Made by a program: the position numbers and the translations under genes
Source: Crotophaga sulcirostris
Taxonomy: Eukaryota; Chordata; Aves; Cuculiformes; Crotophagidae
Direction of reading: 5' to 3'
NCBI GenBank assembly: GCA_013397455.1
Contig: VYZB01000755.1
Coordinates: 212,634-276,633 of the forward strand
DNA length: 64,000 nt
Notes under the pieces: model-generated
Databases searched by the model: none
Seen by the model: the letters and a program-made list of their open reading frames with translations, nothing else
Told to the model about the DNA's origin: nothing
In this document: piece after piece, positions 37,401-51,100 of the stretch
Layout: every line of letters starts with the position of its first letter
Numbering within the stretch: position 1 is the first letter of the stretch

Positions 37401-40400
37401 TCAGTTTGCATTTCTAGATTTTTGCATTTGAAACTGAGATGGGGAAGAAAAAAGCTGGCAGATGAGATCTCAGATAATATTTTTTCCAGTTAAAGCTCTT
37501 AATATATTAGATAAAATGCATTACCTCAGTTTTTAACATCAGATTAAGAGAACAGTTAAGAATTTTTGAGGAACAGGACGGCATTTATCAAACAGCAAAG
37601 AGAATTGTGCAGGTGACACACAGCAAAACACAGAGCCAAGTCACAGAGTCAAATCAATATTATATCCTAGTTCAAACAGTGAAGCACTCTCACACAGAGT
37701 GACACTTTTTACACAATGATAAAGCAAATCACATAACCCAGACAGAATAAGCCATATGTCAAGATTCACAGATTCCAGTTACATTCCTTATAATACACAC
37801 CCTTTCCTATAAAGCAAAGGAAGATTGAGATCTCTTTTTCAGGAACTAAAAGTATTGCTCAATTCACAAGTGTTATTTCAAATAGCCATAAACTATGTTA
37901 ATAGATAGAAAATATTCATAAACAAAACTTTTAAGAAAGTGCAGCTATGTTATGAGCTGCTACCTAGGCTTTGTACAAACTTGCAGCAAGAAAAAAAAAA
38001 ATCCTGTCTTCAGAAGAGTTGTTACAAAACTGGTTTGTTTTCACTGTATTTTTTCGGGTTCAGCTTTAATTGCATTGAGCAGGATCCAAGGGAAAACATT
38101 AGCTTCTGAGGTCCAATTTCAGACTGAGCAATGTTTACCAAAAAACCCTGGCTGAATTTTTATAACCTCCTGGACTGCTTACCTGCTTGGAACGCTGTGG
38201 TTTACATATTACACTGTGCTATAATTACCCCTATTTTAAATGAGAAACCACCTCTGTTGAAACACTTAACTGTATTGCCACTTCAGAATCTTCAGCAAAC
38301 TACATAGCAGTCACTCTGTTGCACATATCAGGGAGTTGACTACTATCCCTTTAAAACAAAAAAAAAGTCAACCCCATTTAATTCCTGCTTGAATCTAGAC
38401 ATCTGGAATCAAGTATATACATGAGGAAGAACCATACAGCTGCAACTGTATAAATATTTTTCTTCTTAATTCCCTGCCAAGAGCATCTCAAAATTCTAAG
38501 ATCAGTTTCATAGACAAGAAATAAAACTAAGGTCACACAAGCTTCTAGAATTTGGGTACCCATATTTGAGGTGAGATGCATTCCAGGGCCAATATACAGT
38601 CCCGTCTTGGATCAAATTTTCCAGATTTTGTTTCCTGTGAACTTCCGGCGTAGAGCTGGTGTCTCCTTAAATTGGCATAATGATTATCACTGATTTTATC
38701 TTATGAATTCCTGGCATCCACTTCAAATAACAATCGAGCAGACAACACACATTCCAGCTTACTTTATTAGGATTGAAGTAAGAACCTCTTTCCACTGACA
38801 TATTCCTTCTGACAAGGATTATCGAAGCAACTGCCAAGCTGATTGCAACTGATTGCAGTATGATGATGCATAGACACTTAGGTATATTTGTCAACAGAAA
38901 ATGCTGCAGCAAATTTAAGTCTTCAGAAGTTTGATTTATAAATAAGTTAGAGAATGCCCCTTTGAAAGTGCCTGGAATCTACAGAGCACATGGAGCAATC
39001 TCTAGATTCAGTACACCAGGAGAGATTTTTTGCGTGTGTCTGTGTTAAATGTCCAGCCAACCAGTTTCTGCCTTCTCATACAAACTCGTGATATTTGTGC
39101 AGCTTCATTATGTAAATGAACACATGTGGAGATCACTGAGGCACTAATAAAATCCACTCTTAGCTGTGCCAGATCTGCCACAGAAGCCCGTGAAAGTGTT
39201 GTGTGTATAGATGAACATCTGCATCAAGAATTAGCGAGACCACGTTAAAATTTTTCTTTGTATAATCACATTGTCAAGCTGTATTTTTTAATTTTGGTTT
39301 AACTATGTTGATGAGTAGCTCCATTCTGGAGACTACATATAGTTTAGAAGTGATGGTTTTTCAGCCATGCACGGCCATCCATGGAAGAAGCAAGCCACAG
39401 AAGGATGTCAGAGTCTTAGACCATGCCAAAGATGTAGTAGAACAGACCAGCATAAACCCCTAAAAACCAGAAATCGACACACTGGTCTTTTTAGCAGAAA
39501 AGAGCTCCATTTGTAGCATACAGATATTTCTAGTTTTTCTCCTGAAGCTTGCGAACTATTACCTGCTTCTAAGATCAGATACAGCACTGATGCTACAAAA
39601 CCGTTGCCTTTCACTCCTCCAAGCAAAGGATGTCACATTACAATTTTGCTTCATAAGGCTTAAGAAAGCCTTCCAGAGTTCACACAACCACTACTTTCCG
39701 TGTAAGTCTGGGCACAACAATCAATCCAGGTCATCACCTTCAAGTTCTTTTTTTGGACTCCAATTTCTTCTCCCATATGCTTTATATGGCTACATACGAG
39801 ATGCTTAACACACACAAACAGTTCAAATAAAGCCATTTTGGTTACCCATAAACACAGACAATTAAGGAGTCTGGTCCTAGCACTGCTCTTAGCCTTCATA
39901 CTCAAAGGCTTTGTCTCTTCACAATTCACTTTTTGTGCAATCATTAACTCCAGCTAAAACAGTTCTAACAAAGAGAACTGGAAACCAAGACGACATGAAC
40001 ACCTGAAATCTGGAAAAAGATGGGCTTAAGCAATCAATAATGTAAAAGCAGCAGCACTAGTTCTGAAGACCTGTTGCACCTTCATGAAGAAATAACTTGA
40101 AACCACGTGCAACTTGTGGCAGCAGGGCATAATAGAGTGTGGGTTCAGCAACACAGGGCTAGACAGCAGCAAACCTCTAAATTTTCAAGGGGCAAATCAT
40201 TACGTAAGCTGTCCTTAAAACCACTTTCACATTCCTTGCTTTGTTGAACTCTGACATCAAGAAACATTGAAATAATGGTCCAGAGCTATGAAAATCACCT
40301 CTGCAACACTTTAAGTACCTTTAAAATAAATATTTTAGTTTTGTTAACACATTCTTCTCTAGGACCTTGATAGCTCTCTCCAAACAGCTCTGCATATTTT

Positions 40401-40603
40401 CAGTCTAATCACCATGCTAAATAGCAGCATGGCACCCGGGCACAAGCAGCCTGCCAACAGCCAGCAGTGGTATGAACAGTGAAGTGCAGGGATGATGGTG
40501 CTGGAATGCATGCAGCCTTCCAACAGATTTGCCTGCTGAAACATTCTGAACGCAAGAGTCTCGTCAGCCCATTTCTTCAGCACGTCTAGGGTTCCTGCTC
40601 AAC
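34457..40603 (-). other. NUMB 5' intron segment (around the candidate exon at 35739-35868)
   Basis: Intronic sequence. A C-rich run lies at about 34884-34890, CA-rich bases at 35989-36008, and an A run at 37989-38000. Apart from the candidate exon, no feature is recognised. Open frames on the minus strand at 36793-37056 and 38667-38912 have no recognisable protein content. Confidence 0.55.
35739..35868 (-). other. Candidate 5' noncoding exon of NUMB
   Basis: On the minus strand a pyrimidine-rich TTTTTTTTGTTTGTTCTTAAAG is followed by 130 nt and then a near-consensus donor, CATCGT followed by GTAAGTTT. The stretch is GC-richer than its surroundings and contains an ATG at 35778. If spliced to the coding exon at 13542, this would make a 13-codon upstream open reading frame closed by a TGA created at the junction. 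The assignment rests on splice signals only. NUMB is known to have 5' noncoding exons in other vertebrates, but I cannot match this sequence to one. Confidence 0.35.
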
Positions 40604-41610
40604 CGTGTGTTGTGTCAACCACGCCTCCCAATTCTGTGCCATCTGCAAACCTGTGGAGGGTGGGTGCCTTCTGTCCCATCACTCAGGTCAGTGAAAGACA
40701 TCAAGCAGCCCAGATCCTACTCTAAACCCCTAGAGTACACCACCAGTAATCAGCCTCCAGCTGGGCCTTGTACCACCGCCCACAGGCCTTTGAGTCCAGC
40801 ATTTCAGCCAGTTTGCAACCCACCTTGCTGTCTACTTACCTAGCCTGTAGGTCACCAGCTAGGTTCTCAAGGGGGTTGTTAAGGGAGAAATTGTCAAAAG
40901 CACTGTGAAAGTAAAACAGCATCAACTGCTCTTCCTCATCTACCAACCTCATCACTTCACCACAGAATGCTCACAGTCTGGTGAAGCACAATTTCCCCTT
41001 CGTAAATACACGATGGCTACTGCTAATCATCATCTTATCCTTTATAAGTTTGGAAAGGGCTTCACAGAAGAATTTGCTTCATCATTTTCCCCAGAGATCA
41101 AGGTGTAAACTCCCAGGTCCTCTCCCCTTCCTGGATGCAGAACTGACATTTGCTTTCTTCCAGTGCTCAGGAATCACCTCCTAGTGCCACAGTCTTTCAA
41201 AAACAATGGAGAGTGGCTTTGCCACAACATCAGCTCCCTCAACACTAACAGGGGCCTTCTGACAGGTGCCATGGACTTCCTTATAGGAAATTTGTTGAAA
41301 TGTTCCCTTACCCAGGGTTTCTCTACCACAACCTTCATTGCTCCAGACTTCCTCATTAATCCCTGTGGCCTGCAACTCCAGAAGGCAAATCTTACCAGTA
41401 AAGACCAAGGTAAAAATAGGCATTACGTAACTCAGATTATTCCATGTTTTCCCTAGTCTTCCTTTGGCTACTGATACACCTGCAGAAGCCCTTCATGTCC
41501 CTGAACACTTACCTGAAAACTGAGGTCGAAAGCCACTGCCAGTCATATCTTTTTCACACTCCATTACTGTCATTCCTCACACACACAAGCAGGAGTGCAG
41601 TTAAGCTGAG
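40604..41610 (-). mobile_element. Ancient, eroded CR1 LINE segment, internal ORF2 (minus)
   Basis: The plus strand shows, in order, degraded versions of well-known antisense CR1 ORF2 stretches: CCATCTGCAAACCTGTGGAG with GAGGGTGGGTGCC, GGAGAGTGGCTTTGCCACAA followed by CATCAGCTCCCTCA, ACCAGTAAAGACCAAGG, and TGATACACCTGCAGAAGCCC. Order and spacing match the reverse transcriptase region of CR1. There are many indels and stops, so it is a fossil, far older than the TACTGTGA-tailed copies. The ends are approximate. Confidence 0.8.
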
Positions 41611-42019
41611 ATTCAAAAAAACATACAAAATAAGGGAAAGGTACAACCTCTTGAAAATCTTATTGGGTGTATTCTAACTTAACCATTTCAATACAACACA
41701 AACAAATCAAGGAAACCTTCACCAACTGGTTAGAATCAGCTCTAAATGGCCTCTCTGCCCTGCTTAACCCTACAACACAAGTATCACGCTAACAATGGCT
41801 AAGTTTGCTCCTGTAATCAAAAACAGAGCCCGACTGACAGATGTGACAGATTCCATGTGATACACACTGGAATGAACGTGATTAGGTAGCAACACAGCAT
41901 CTCCTCAACAGTAGCACAACTCCCCCTGTCTATAACCACGATGAAAGTGAATAGGTACTTTCAGGAAACTGAAATTATGCAGTCCCGTGGTTATGTATCC
42001 TGATGTTTTAGAACATACA
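41611..42019 (-). other. NUMB 5' intron segment
   Basis: Intronic sequence between the old and a young CR1. No feature is recognised. Confidence 0.6.
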
Positions 42020-42452
42020 GATGGTGAAGGGTTTGGAGCACAAGCCCTACGAGGAGCGACTGAGGGAGCTGGGGCTGTTTAGTCTGAAAAAGAGGAGGCT
42101 CAGGGGAGACCTTATTGCTCTCTACAGCTACCTAAAAAGAGGCTGTAGTCAGGCAGGGGTTGGTCTCTTCTCTCAGGTGACCAGGGACAGAACTAGAGGA
42201 CATGGACTCAAGCTTCGTCAGGGAAAGTTTAGGCTTGATATTAGGAAAAAGTTCTTCCCTGAAAGGGTGATTGGCCATTGGAATGCGCTGCCCAGGGAGG
42301 TGGTGGAGTCGCCAACCCTGGAGGTGTTTAAGGGAAGACTGGCTGAGGCACTCAGTGCCATGGTTTAGATGATGGGCTGGTGTTAGTGTTGGGTTCTAGG
42401 TTGGACTTGATGATCTCAGAGGTCCCTTCCAACCTTGTGATACTGTGATACC
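42020..42452 (+). mobile_element. CR1 LINE 3' fragment, longest young copy (plus)
   Basis: 433 nt. It starts at GGTGAAGGGTTTGGAGCACA and keeps an uninterrupted 115-codon C-terminal end of ORF2 ([47 protein letters not shown]) to the stop at 42366-42368. The 3' UTR (GGTTGGACTTGATGATCTCA) and tail TGTGATACTGTGATACC follow. The intact frame and consensus-like sequence mark it as a recent, 5'-truncated insertion, antisense to NUMB. Confidence 0.96.
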
Positions 42453-45100
42453 AGCAATCATAAACATTCAGTCGTAAGCTTTATGAACCCCACCTTCATA
42501 AGCATCTCTGAACTTTCATGACAATCTCCTAGAGAAGATTTCATCACTTGAAAAGCTTTGTGTGGAAGTAGTCAGACATCTTACATTATAAAATTAGAAG
42601 CTATTCTGCTGTTTCAGAAATGTTGTAACTCAGAATACTAGTTATAACTGTATAGGTGCTACAGATGGGTATTTTCAGTGCCTAAGAGCACACTGAAAGC
42701 CAGAAACCTTGCTCCAAGGAGATACATACAACTTATGTCAACAAGAGAGTTTATTAATATATCTTTAAAAAAAATGCACCTAGTTTACTCAGTTTGAAAC
42801 TGTTTCTAAGATTCAGTGCCACTGCATAAACACAGACCCTAGACCTGCAGGACACCATTACAGAAGATTTTTCTATGCTCCCATAAGACCAACCACACCA
42901 CCTTAGGGAACTTGAAAAACTCCAACATTCAGGAAAGAATGGGTCATTTCTCCTTGTTTCATACAGAACGTTTTCTGGTTTCTCCTAACAAGGAGTTGTG
43001 TTGTTAGTATTGCATAAAATTTGAAGAGGACACAAAAAGAAAAATTAGTATCACCATTTTATGATCCACTTTTAGATATTCTTGGTTATGAAAAGCCAGC
43101 TTCCCCACTCCCTTCATTTCTCTTTTCTCATCTCAGGGACATAATTCTTCAGCCTGAGATATAAAACATCACTGAGATATCGTTAAAGTAAAATATTACT
43201 AGTTTTATAAAAAATGACTTGCTTAAATACTAGTCCTAAACTATGTTAATATCCATTTAAAGGAGAACTTCACTTTTTACAGGTTCTTTTTTTTAATTTC
43301 AATTCAATAAATTAAATAAATAAAAAGCAGTCTGAAGATGAAACAAGTTTTTTTTTAATTCATCTATGTCTACATATAAACAGAGGGAGAGGGGAAGAGT
43401 TACTGTTTGTTTTAGAAACAACCACACATGTAGCATTCCAAGGCTGTTCACGAAAGATCTTCTGTGTGTGCCGCGCACAGAGCCACCTTCGAACCTTGCC
43501 AACAGGGTTTTGCATAGGACAGGCTTAAAAGAATCCTCCAAAGTATCAGCTCATGGCTATCTTCATTTACATTACATGGGGCATCTAAAAGGTCTGAAGA
43601 TGAAAATTTAAGTTCTTACCACACTAACAAACAAGATATAGGTTCTCCTTTTCTTCTACAAACTCATGCAAAGGAGACTGATTTCTGAGTAAAACCATGG
43701 ACCAGGTTTGTGTTTGCTAAAAACGGAGCACTACAGCAGTTTGCATCATACTATCATGCACTTGTGTTGATATGACAAATGTTGGGTTTTTCTTATAATT
43801 AGTTCGCTGTCATCTTTCATAATAGCGCTCTCTCAAAGGAGAAAAGATGATACACAAACACATATGGAGTAGGCGAGATTAACTCACACAGTAGATGTTT
43901 CTCAGCTCTGCTGGGTATTAGTTACAAAAGTCTGGGCAGTTAATTTCCTACTGGTTGACTCTACAGCTTAACTATATTTGGTTTTATTTAAATAAGAAAA
44001 AAGAGCTTTTTAATTTTCCTCATTCCTGTAGTTTGAATTTATGGCAACAATTTAGCTTTACGTCAAGTCCAAACTCAAGTTACAGCTTCAGAGGTCTTTA
44101 CACGTAGTGCATTTGTCTCTTCAAAAAACAGATGGAGAAAGACAAAAGCTCTTGAGTGGGAGGAAGGAACAGAGAAAGGGAGGAATGTACCAGCTTGCCA
44201 AAAATGTGCCACAGCCTCTACAATACAATGTTAATAATTCTGCCTAATGCAAATGCTATAAAGGTCAGCATTTTATACCCAGAGTCAATCCCTTTTCCTA
44301 TTACTGGACAAAACCAATATCGACTCTTTTTTTGCTTTTAGAATGACTCATCCTACTATTCCTTTAGAATGAAGGATGCCATCTGAGGTTTCTAAAAACA
44401 TTTTTCATAAACTGCTTTCAGATGTATGGGACGAAATATTATTTTTAAAGACTCTGGTTTGCTGTTTCTGGCTTTATTTCCAAAAGTGTGGGCAACATTT
44501 TGAACTAAAAAAGCAGTGGAGTATAATAGGGTTTTCAACATCTTTGGAAAAATGAGCATAATGCAATACTAACTCCATCTTTCCAAGTGCCACTTCAAAA
44601 GAAGTTCATCTAAACAACTCAAAATAGACCAATCTAAAGCACATCCTATGCACTATTTGGAGTGTATATAAACCAGTTCAAATCTGGCAGAGAAGAAAGG
44701 GCAGGTTTTGACTTGCACAATTCAGTCATAATCACACTGTAGAAATATTTGATTTTACATTCCTCTTCTACTGTAAGTCCTATCACATTCAGAAAAAAAA
44801 ACCACTTCTAAAAGCAACACTTTGCAGATTCTACTGTTTGCTCATATCTCAGGAGCTCTTACAATGGTCCCACCACTAGTTATTCAGCAAATAAAGGAAG
44901 TGCTTCCCAGCTAGTATGTAATGCTTGGTTTCTTACATTACTAATTTGAGAATGAATCAGATCATACAGTAATAAAGCAATAAAATCTTTCTTTTGTCTA
45001 TACTCAGAAGTCTCCTGACCTCCATTATACAAATATTTAACAAATAAAGAACAAAGTGAAATCTCACTATTTCTCACAAGCTCCAAGCTTCTGTCAGAAG

Positions 45101-45149
45101 AACAAAAATAATATAAATAACATAAAAATAATAATATAAATAATAAAGT
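45101..45149. repeat. AT-rich low-complexity patch (AATAAT/ATAAAT)
   Basis: Nearly all A and T with repeated ATAATATAAATAA units. Confidence 0.8.
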
Positions 45150-48100
45150 AGCTCCTATCATCATGATTTCAGCGCTAAACAAAGGCACATAAAACCCATA
45201 AAAGTTAGCTGCATAGTCTTAAATTCAAGTGGGTTAAATGTTTATCTTCATGATCAATTGGATTAATAGGAGCCAAACAGGGAAAGGAAAAGAAAGGGCT
45301 TCTACTTAAGTCCAGCAGAGTTCAGCTTCAGGTTTAATACTGACTGTATTATACTTAGGCCTGAGAAGAATAACATTTAACAGCAAAACTGTAAATATTA
45401 GAAACTGAGCAATTATAAAGGACTAGTTATGGTGACAGATTCCTCCTTATAGAGAATTTATTTCAATATACACCATGAGAAATCAAACGTAAGGAACATA
45501 GACTAAATTTTCCACCACAATGACTATCTTGGATTCTAATTATGCCAAGAAGAGAGCAAGGGCTGGCTGAACACATGATGCTGCAAGAGACAGAAGAAAT
45601 GACCCAGAGCACGCAGGCACCTTCAGAAGTCTATTCACCATGTACCCCTCACATTTATCCCTGAAGTACTGCCTACGATTCGGGGGTCCACATTTTAAGA
45701 GAAGCTTTGTAATATCAGCTCCCCATCCCACCACCTCACACACATTAAAACTGAGTTCTTATGTGCAGGCTAATTGACTTCTCAAATATATAACAGAAAA
45801 TTAAGCAGCAACTAGATCATAATCTAAATGACAACGACTTCAAATTTCTTTTCATCTTTTGCTTTTTTCCTGCTAGATCAAGTAGCTGGCATTTCGCACT
45901 AGACTAATATCTGTCGCTTACTTTCAGCCACTGGAACAATTTACAAAGGTGTCTGAGGAGAACCCAACATTTGAATTTTAAAAACATATGGAAACTATGA
46001 CTTAACAGCAGAAACTATAGTTCAAACAAAACATGGTTTTGCTGCTTTAGGCCTATTTTGTGTAAGCTTTTAACACAGCCACCAAAGGAAACTGTACTGC
46101 ATCTAATGTCTAACTAAAAAGTAGGTTGACTTAGTAAAAGATTTGGAATTAGACTGAAATGGTTTCATTCAAAACGATGCCCCTAGGAAAGAAAACAAAA
46201 CCAAAAAAGACAGACATTCAAAACACACCTTATCTAAATGCCAAGAAGTTAAGTGCAGAGACAGGAGTGGAAGTCTGTACATTAGAGGAGAGATTGGTCA
46301 CGTTTTTAGGCTGCCACCTTTCTCCCTTAAGAAAAGGAGCTGCTGGGCTGGTGGGGGCAAGGAGAGACCCAGGCTGAGATACCAGGTGCCCAGTCTGTAG
46401 CACCTGAACGAGCTCACCATTCCACACAGGAAGCCTTTGTATAAGCTAACACACATTGTCTAACTCTTTTTTCTAAGCACTTCAGAAGCAGTTTTCTCTC
46501 GAGACAAAAATTTCAGTGCTACTACTGGCCAAGCTGATGAATGACATCTACCCAAGCACTTCGATCTGCGTAACGCCACATACTCAACAGGGCATCACAG
46601 TCCCTACCCCAGACAAAGAGGAAACTCTGCACCTTATTATCTTCTTGATAGGGAATTTCATAAGGGCCAACACTTGGGATGTACTCGGCACAGGCAAAGG
46701 GCGAACGTGCAGCTAGCTCAATACTTGTACCCTAACCTGTATCACAAGCTGTAAGGGAGGGGTCAGTTATACAATTTTTTACAGAAAAGTACTCCAGGTC
46801 CCACGAAACTTCCATTTAAACAGAGTTTTGGTTGTGCCTCAAACCCTGGACTAAGACACACTTCACTAAAAGTCTGAGGATTTGCCTTGGCTTGTTTTTT
46901 TTTTAAAGATTTAGTTACTCAGTATACTAGAAACAGTCCAATTTAGAGATGTGCAAAAGCACATACTCCACACCAAAGCTTTACAGAGGTATTGGAAGGA
47001 ATGCTGTGCTCTGCTAATAAATATTACTCCTTTTACTCTGTCAGGATGAAGAGGAGAGACCACAAGGCAAAGCTAGGTTGCTTTTTTCTTTCTTTCCCTC
47101 CAAACAGAGAGAGGAAAAAAGTCACAGCAGCTGCGTTGCCTAAGAGTGGACAACTCTAAGCTTGGGACCCACTTCTGCACAGCCCACTGTTTGCAGACTG
47201 AATCAACACACAGACTCTCATTATCTAGGATAAAGGCAGATTGAGCTGTAGTGTACAGATCATCCCCTGAACAAAGCCTGGGACCCACCCAAATAGAGCC
47301 ACCCCAGGTCCACTGCTCGCAAAGCCAAGGAGCTCCAGAGCCAGCACACAATCTCCATCTGTCTTGGGGGAGCCAGCCCACACCCAGGAAACACAAGGGC
47401 AGCAGGGGCCCAGCACAACTCCCCTCTGAGCAGTCCCTCTCACTTCCCTTCATCCCTGCGAAAAAGCAAAAGCAGACTGGGGAGCCCAGTGAAAAGACCC
47501 AGCTCTACAAAAGGCAGCATCTCCAGGACAGAGAGAGCACTGTGCAGAGGCTACAAAGGGCCAGAGCAGCACTGCGGCACAGAGCTCTGCTCAGCACAGA
47601 ACCAGCTGCTGGGGGATCTGTAATTCTGCACAGAGCTTGAGAGCAGCCGCTGCACTGCTCCCTCAGTCCAGCTGGGACCTGCCAGCACTGCTGGTCTGGA
47701 TGCACAGGAATAAGAAGCAGCCAACAGACTTTGCAGGATCAGAGTCTACTTCGCATCCGTGCATCTATTACTCGGCAATCCACAGAAAATCCCCAAACAA
47801 AAGCAAGTATTGACTATACTGAGGCTTTACAAATGGTCAGAAACAAAACAAAAACATCAAATATCTTTGACATAAAGAGCAGGCTTCAAAGTACGGCAGT
47901 CACTAATAATTCAACATATCAGGATTCAGCTAACTGCAACCTTTAGTTGATCTTTCCAGAAAGTGCAGAGGATAACCTACAACCTCAGGTTTTTACCCTA
48001 TCTGTACCAACATCACCCCTGGTAAGGTTTTAAAAAAAAAAAAAATCCATTTCGTTTTTTACAGTTTCAGTGTTCACAAAATCTGTTCCACTTGCAACTT

Positions 48101-51100
48101 CATGGTCAGCTAGAATTAAGGCACAGTAACACAAAGCATTGAGAGGAGGTAAACTGCAATTTCACCAATGTTAGGAACTGTTTCAGTAGACCTACATAAA
48201 CTATTGGGAGTCAAATGCTAAATTCAGTCTGTCTTCACTCATCTAGTTTGTGGTTGTACTAACACCAATAGTTTTTCCTAATATTGGTGATTTTTCTACT
48301 AGGTAGATTTCACAGACTACATTTAACACACATTACATCAATCACTATAACTGCATTTCATAATACCTCTCGGACTTTGGCAACAGTGTCCCCAAGTCAT
48401 TAGAGCAAACCTTTTAAACACTTGAACCATTATACAGACTTACTTTGAAACTGATGTCTGCCTTCATTAAGATAATTAAGGAAGAAAAGCAGAAAACATT
48501 GGCTTAATATGGAGTTAAGCAAACACTTGTATGCATCTGGAACTTGGTACTTCTTACAGGAATATTAACAATTACTAGACCTTATCTTAGTCCTGTTTCA
48601 TTTAAACACATTTTCAGGAATGTCCACCTCAACAAAGCAAAGGAAATCTGTGAGAAACTCAGCCTTTTCTGTTCTCGAAACCTGCACTGCCTTCAAGTTT
48701 AAGTGCACAACAGAAGAGATAATGAACAAATACAACCAGTTTCACACCTTACTGGTGAAGCATATCTCAGCTACCTTTAAAGATTATCTTTCTGTGAGGA
48801 ACAATCTGCCTCCACAACCAGTTAGTTACTCCAAAAGTAAGAAGATCCTCCATTTCAAGTCTGTGTTTTAGACTCAAGCTCTACTGAGGAATTTAACTTT
48901 TGCAGATTTTCTTTTGCCAACAGTGATGGATACAAGGATACCAAATAACAAAATGCTTCAGTATCAGCACGTTGCCCAGTTTCCAGACATATATATTCTT
49001 TTCATTGTTGCTATTGTTTTTGTTTCAGGTTCTCTTTTGTGACTGAAAGCTGTACCAAGAATAGTAGAGAAGACTAATACAAAACTTATCTTGAGATGGA
49101 GACTTCACATTTGTTTGCCAGCAGCATTAGCACAAATAACAACCTCCAAAATCAGCTTACTCGTCTAAAAAGTAAGCCCTTTTCTTAAAAGTTGATGTTA
49201 TCAATTGTTAATAGGTTAACTCTTTCTCACTGCTGCTAAGACTCTTTTTTGGGAGGACATCAACTTGCATTCAGCCCTCCTGTAGTCAGAATTAAAAAAA
49301 AAAATACCACATACCCTTTGAACATTGCCCATTGGCACTTGTAATTGACACTGCCACAACCCCAGCAGTGTTCAGGCTCAGGACAGAAACTGGAAAAGGC
49401 CATTTTTCCACCTCTACTGCTACCAACTTCCCTAAGATTCTCTTAGCAACCAGGCTGAAATTGCTTTTAAGGGAAGGATTTCTACAGACAAGGTTTCACA
49501 TTTTAAGTCCTGTCAGTTGAAATACAGTATCCATTTTCAGTCATCGTTATTTTCCATCAAACCTAGCACTTAAGAATTATGTTGTCTGCTTCCGTGGATG
49601 TATCTTGACTCTCAGCAAAGCCAGTCACAGCAGATTTCTGGGTGCTTATGTATCTTAACACACATACTGATTGCTAGATTAATCATGAACACTACTAAAT
49701 TTATGATCGAACGAAATTATGAATGAAAAGCTTCAGTTGGCATGACTGGACTAACTGCAAAATGAAATTATGGGCTTGTGATTTATCACAATTGTGAGAT
49801 CGTTCCTTAACTTTCAAATCCAGAACTGATTTTAAAAGAACCATGGTAGACCTTGTGGTTCCAGTATCCACAAAGAAAAAACAACGCACACAAGCTTTGC
49901 AAGTCACCTCTGTTTAAGCATACAGTCCTCAGTGTGTACTTTCAACCTTTAATTACTTAATTTTTTGTATTTTTTTCCCCGCTTTGAAGTCCTTTGAAAA
50001 CACCCTTTTGTCTTCAGGAACTAATGTATTTTTTAATGCCTGAAAATAAAAAAAAGATCAAACTTAAAGTAGGTCCATGGGAGGAAGAAAAATCTTATCT
50101 CGCATCTGCCTCTTCCAGGATCATTCTTTACCTTAACCTACCATGGGACCTAAGGCAAGAACATACCTTGAATAGCGAGAGTTTTAAAGCAACACATTCC
50201 TCCACTCATGTTGCTGGTACCTCTTTGAAGCAGACACCATCACCCCATGGTGGAAAATAACCATGCACCGAGTCCTCCAGCGCCTTTGCAGGAAGATCTT
50301 CACTTGCACAATTTCCTGAGAGGCTCCTACAGCCTGCAGGTTAGCAATCACTGACCTACGGCAGCAGCGGGCAGCCAGCCCTCCTGAAAGCACTCGTGGG
50401 AAAGAGAGAAAGGGCATGATGGAAGGGGACAAGCACTGGAAACCATAGGCAGGTAAAAGCTTCCTCTTAAGCTCTGCCTGCTCTGAGCAAGCCTTCCTCA
50501 ATAATAAAGAAGTAGGAAATGTCGTTTCATCTACTCTTTATGAAAGTGCGCCTTTCCAAGGTAAGATCTGCCCTTTCAAGTTTCCTAAAAGTTTTAAGCT
50601 TTCCTACTTGAAGAACAATGGAAAACTGGGTTTGACAAGAAGAAAATTAATTTTATTCTCAATCAAGTTTTATGAACTTGGAAGAGAAAAAACTTTCAAT
50701 ATCAACTTTAAAAAGGTGGACTCAACCCAGACTATTTCAGAATCAAGAACTGCTCTCCAAAAGCTTCACGCAATGTTGCCACTAATAAGCATTCTCGCTT
50801 TGAAGACTCTCAGCCTTCTTCCTAGTTCAATTTCTATTGAAGTCTTCACTTCCAAACGAACCTGTTTACGCTCACAGCTTATTCAGAGAGAAGTTGTATC
50901 AGAACAGCTGCAAAATCAGAATCTGAAATAACTGCTATCAGAACAAAGTAAGTTGGACTGGAGGCAACTCAAAGGCAACTCATTCTTACTATAATTAAAG
51001 AAAATGAAAGGGGTTTCAAAAGTATTTCAGGAGGGCAAATGTCAGCAAATAACTTGGATTATCAAGTGCATCCATCACCCTAACACCTCCTTTGTGTTAG

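Noticed and set aside
42021..42368. 115-codon plus-strand open frame as a host gene
   Set aside because: It is the C-terminal end of a CR1 ORF2 in a 5'-truncated insertion, followed by the CR1 3' UTR and tail.
47073..47640. Overlapping 126- and 129-codon frames on opposite strands
   Set aside because: They shadow each other in a GC-richer block, have no recognisable domain, no start context worth noting and no splice pair.
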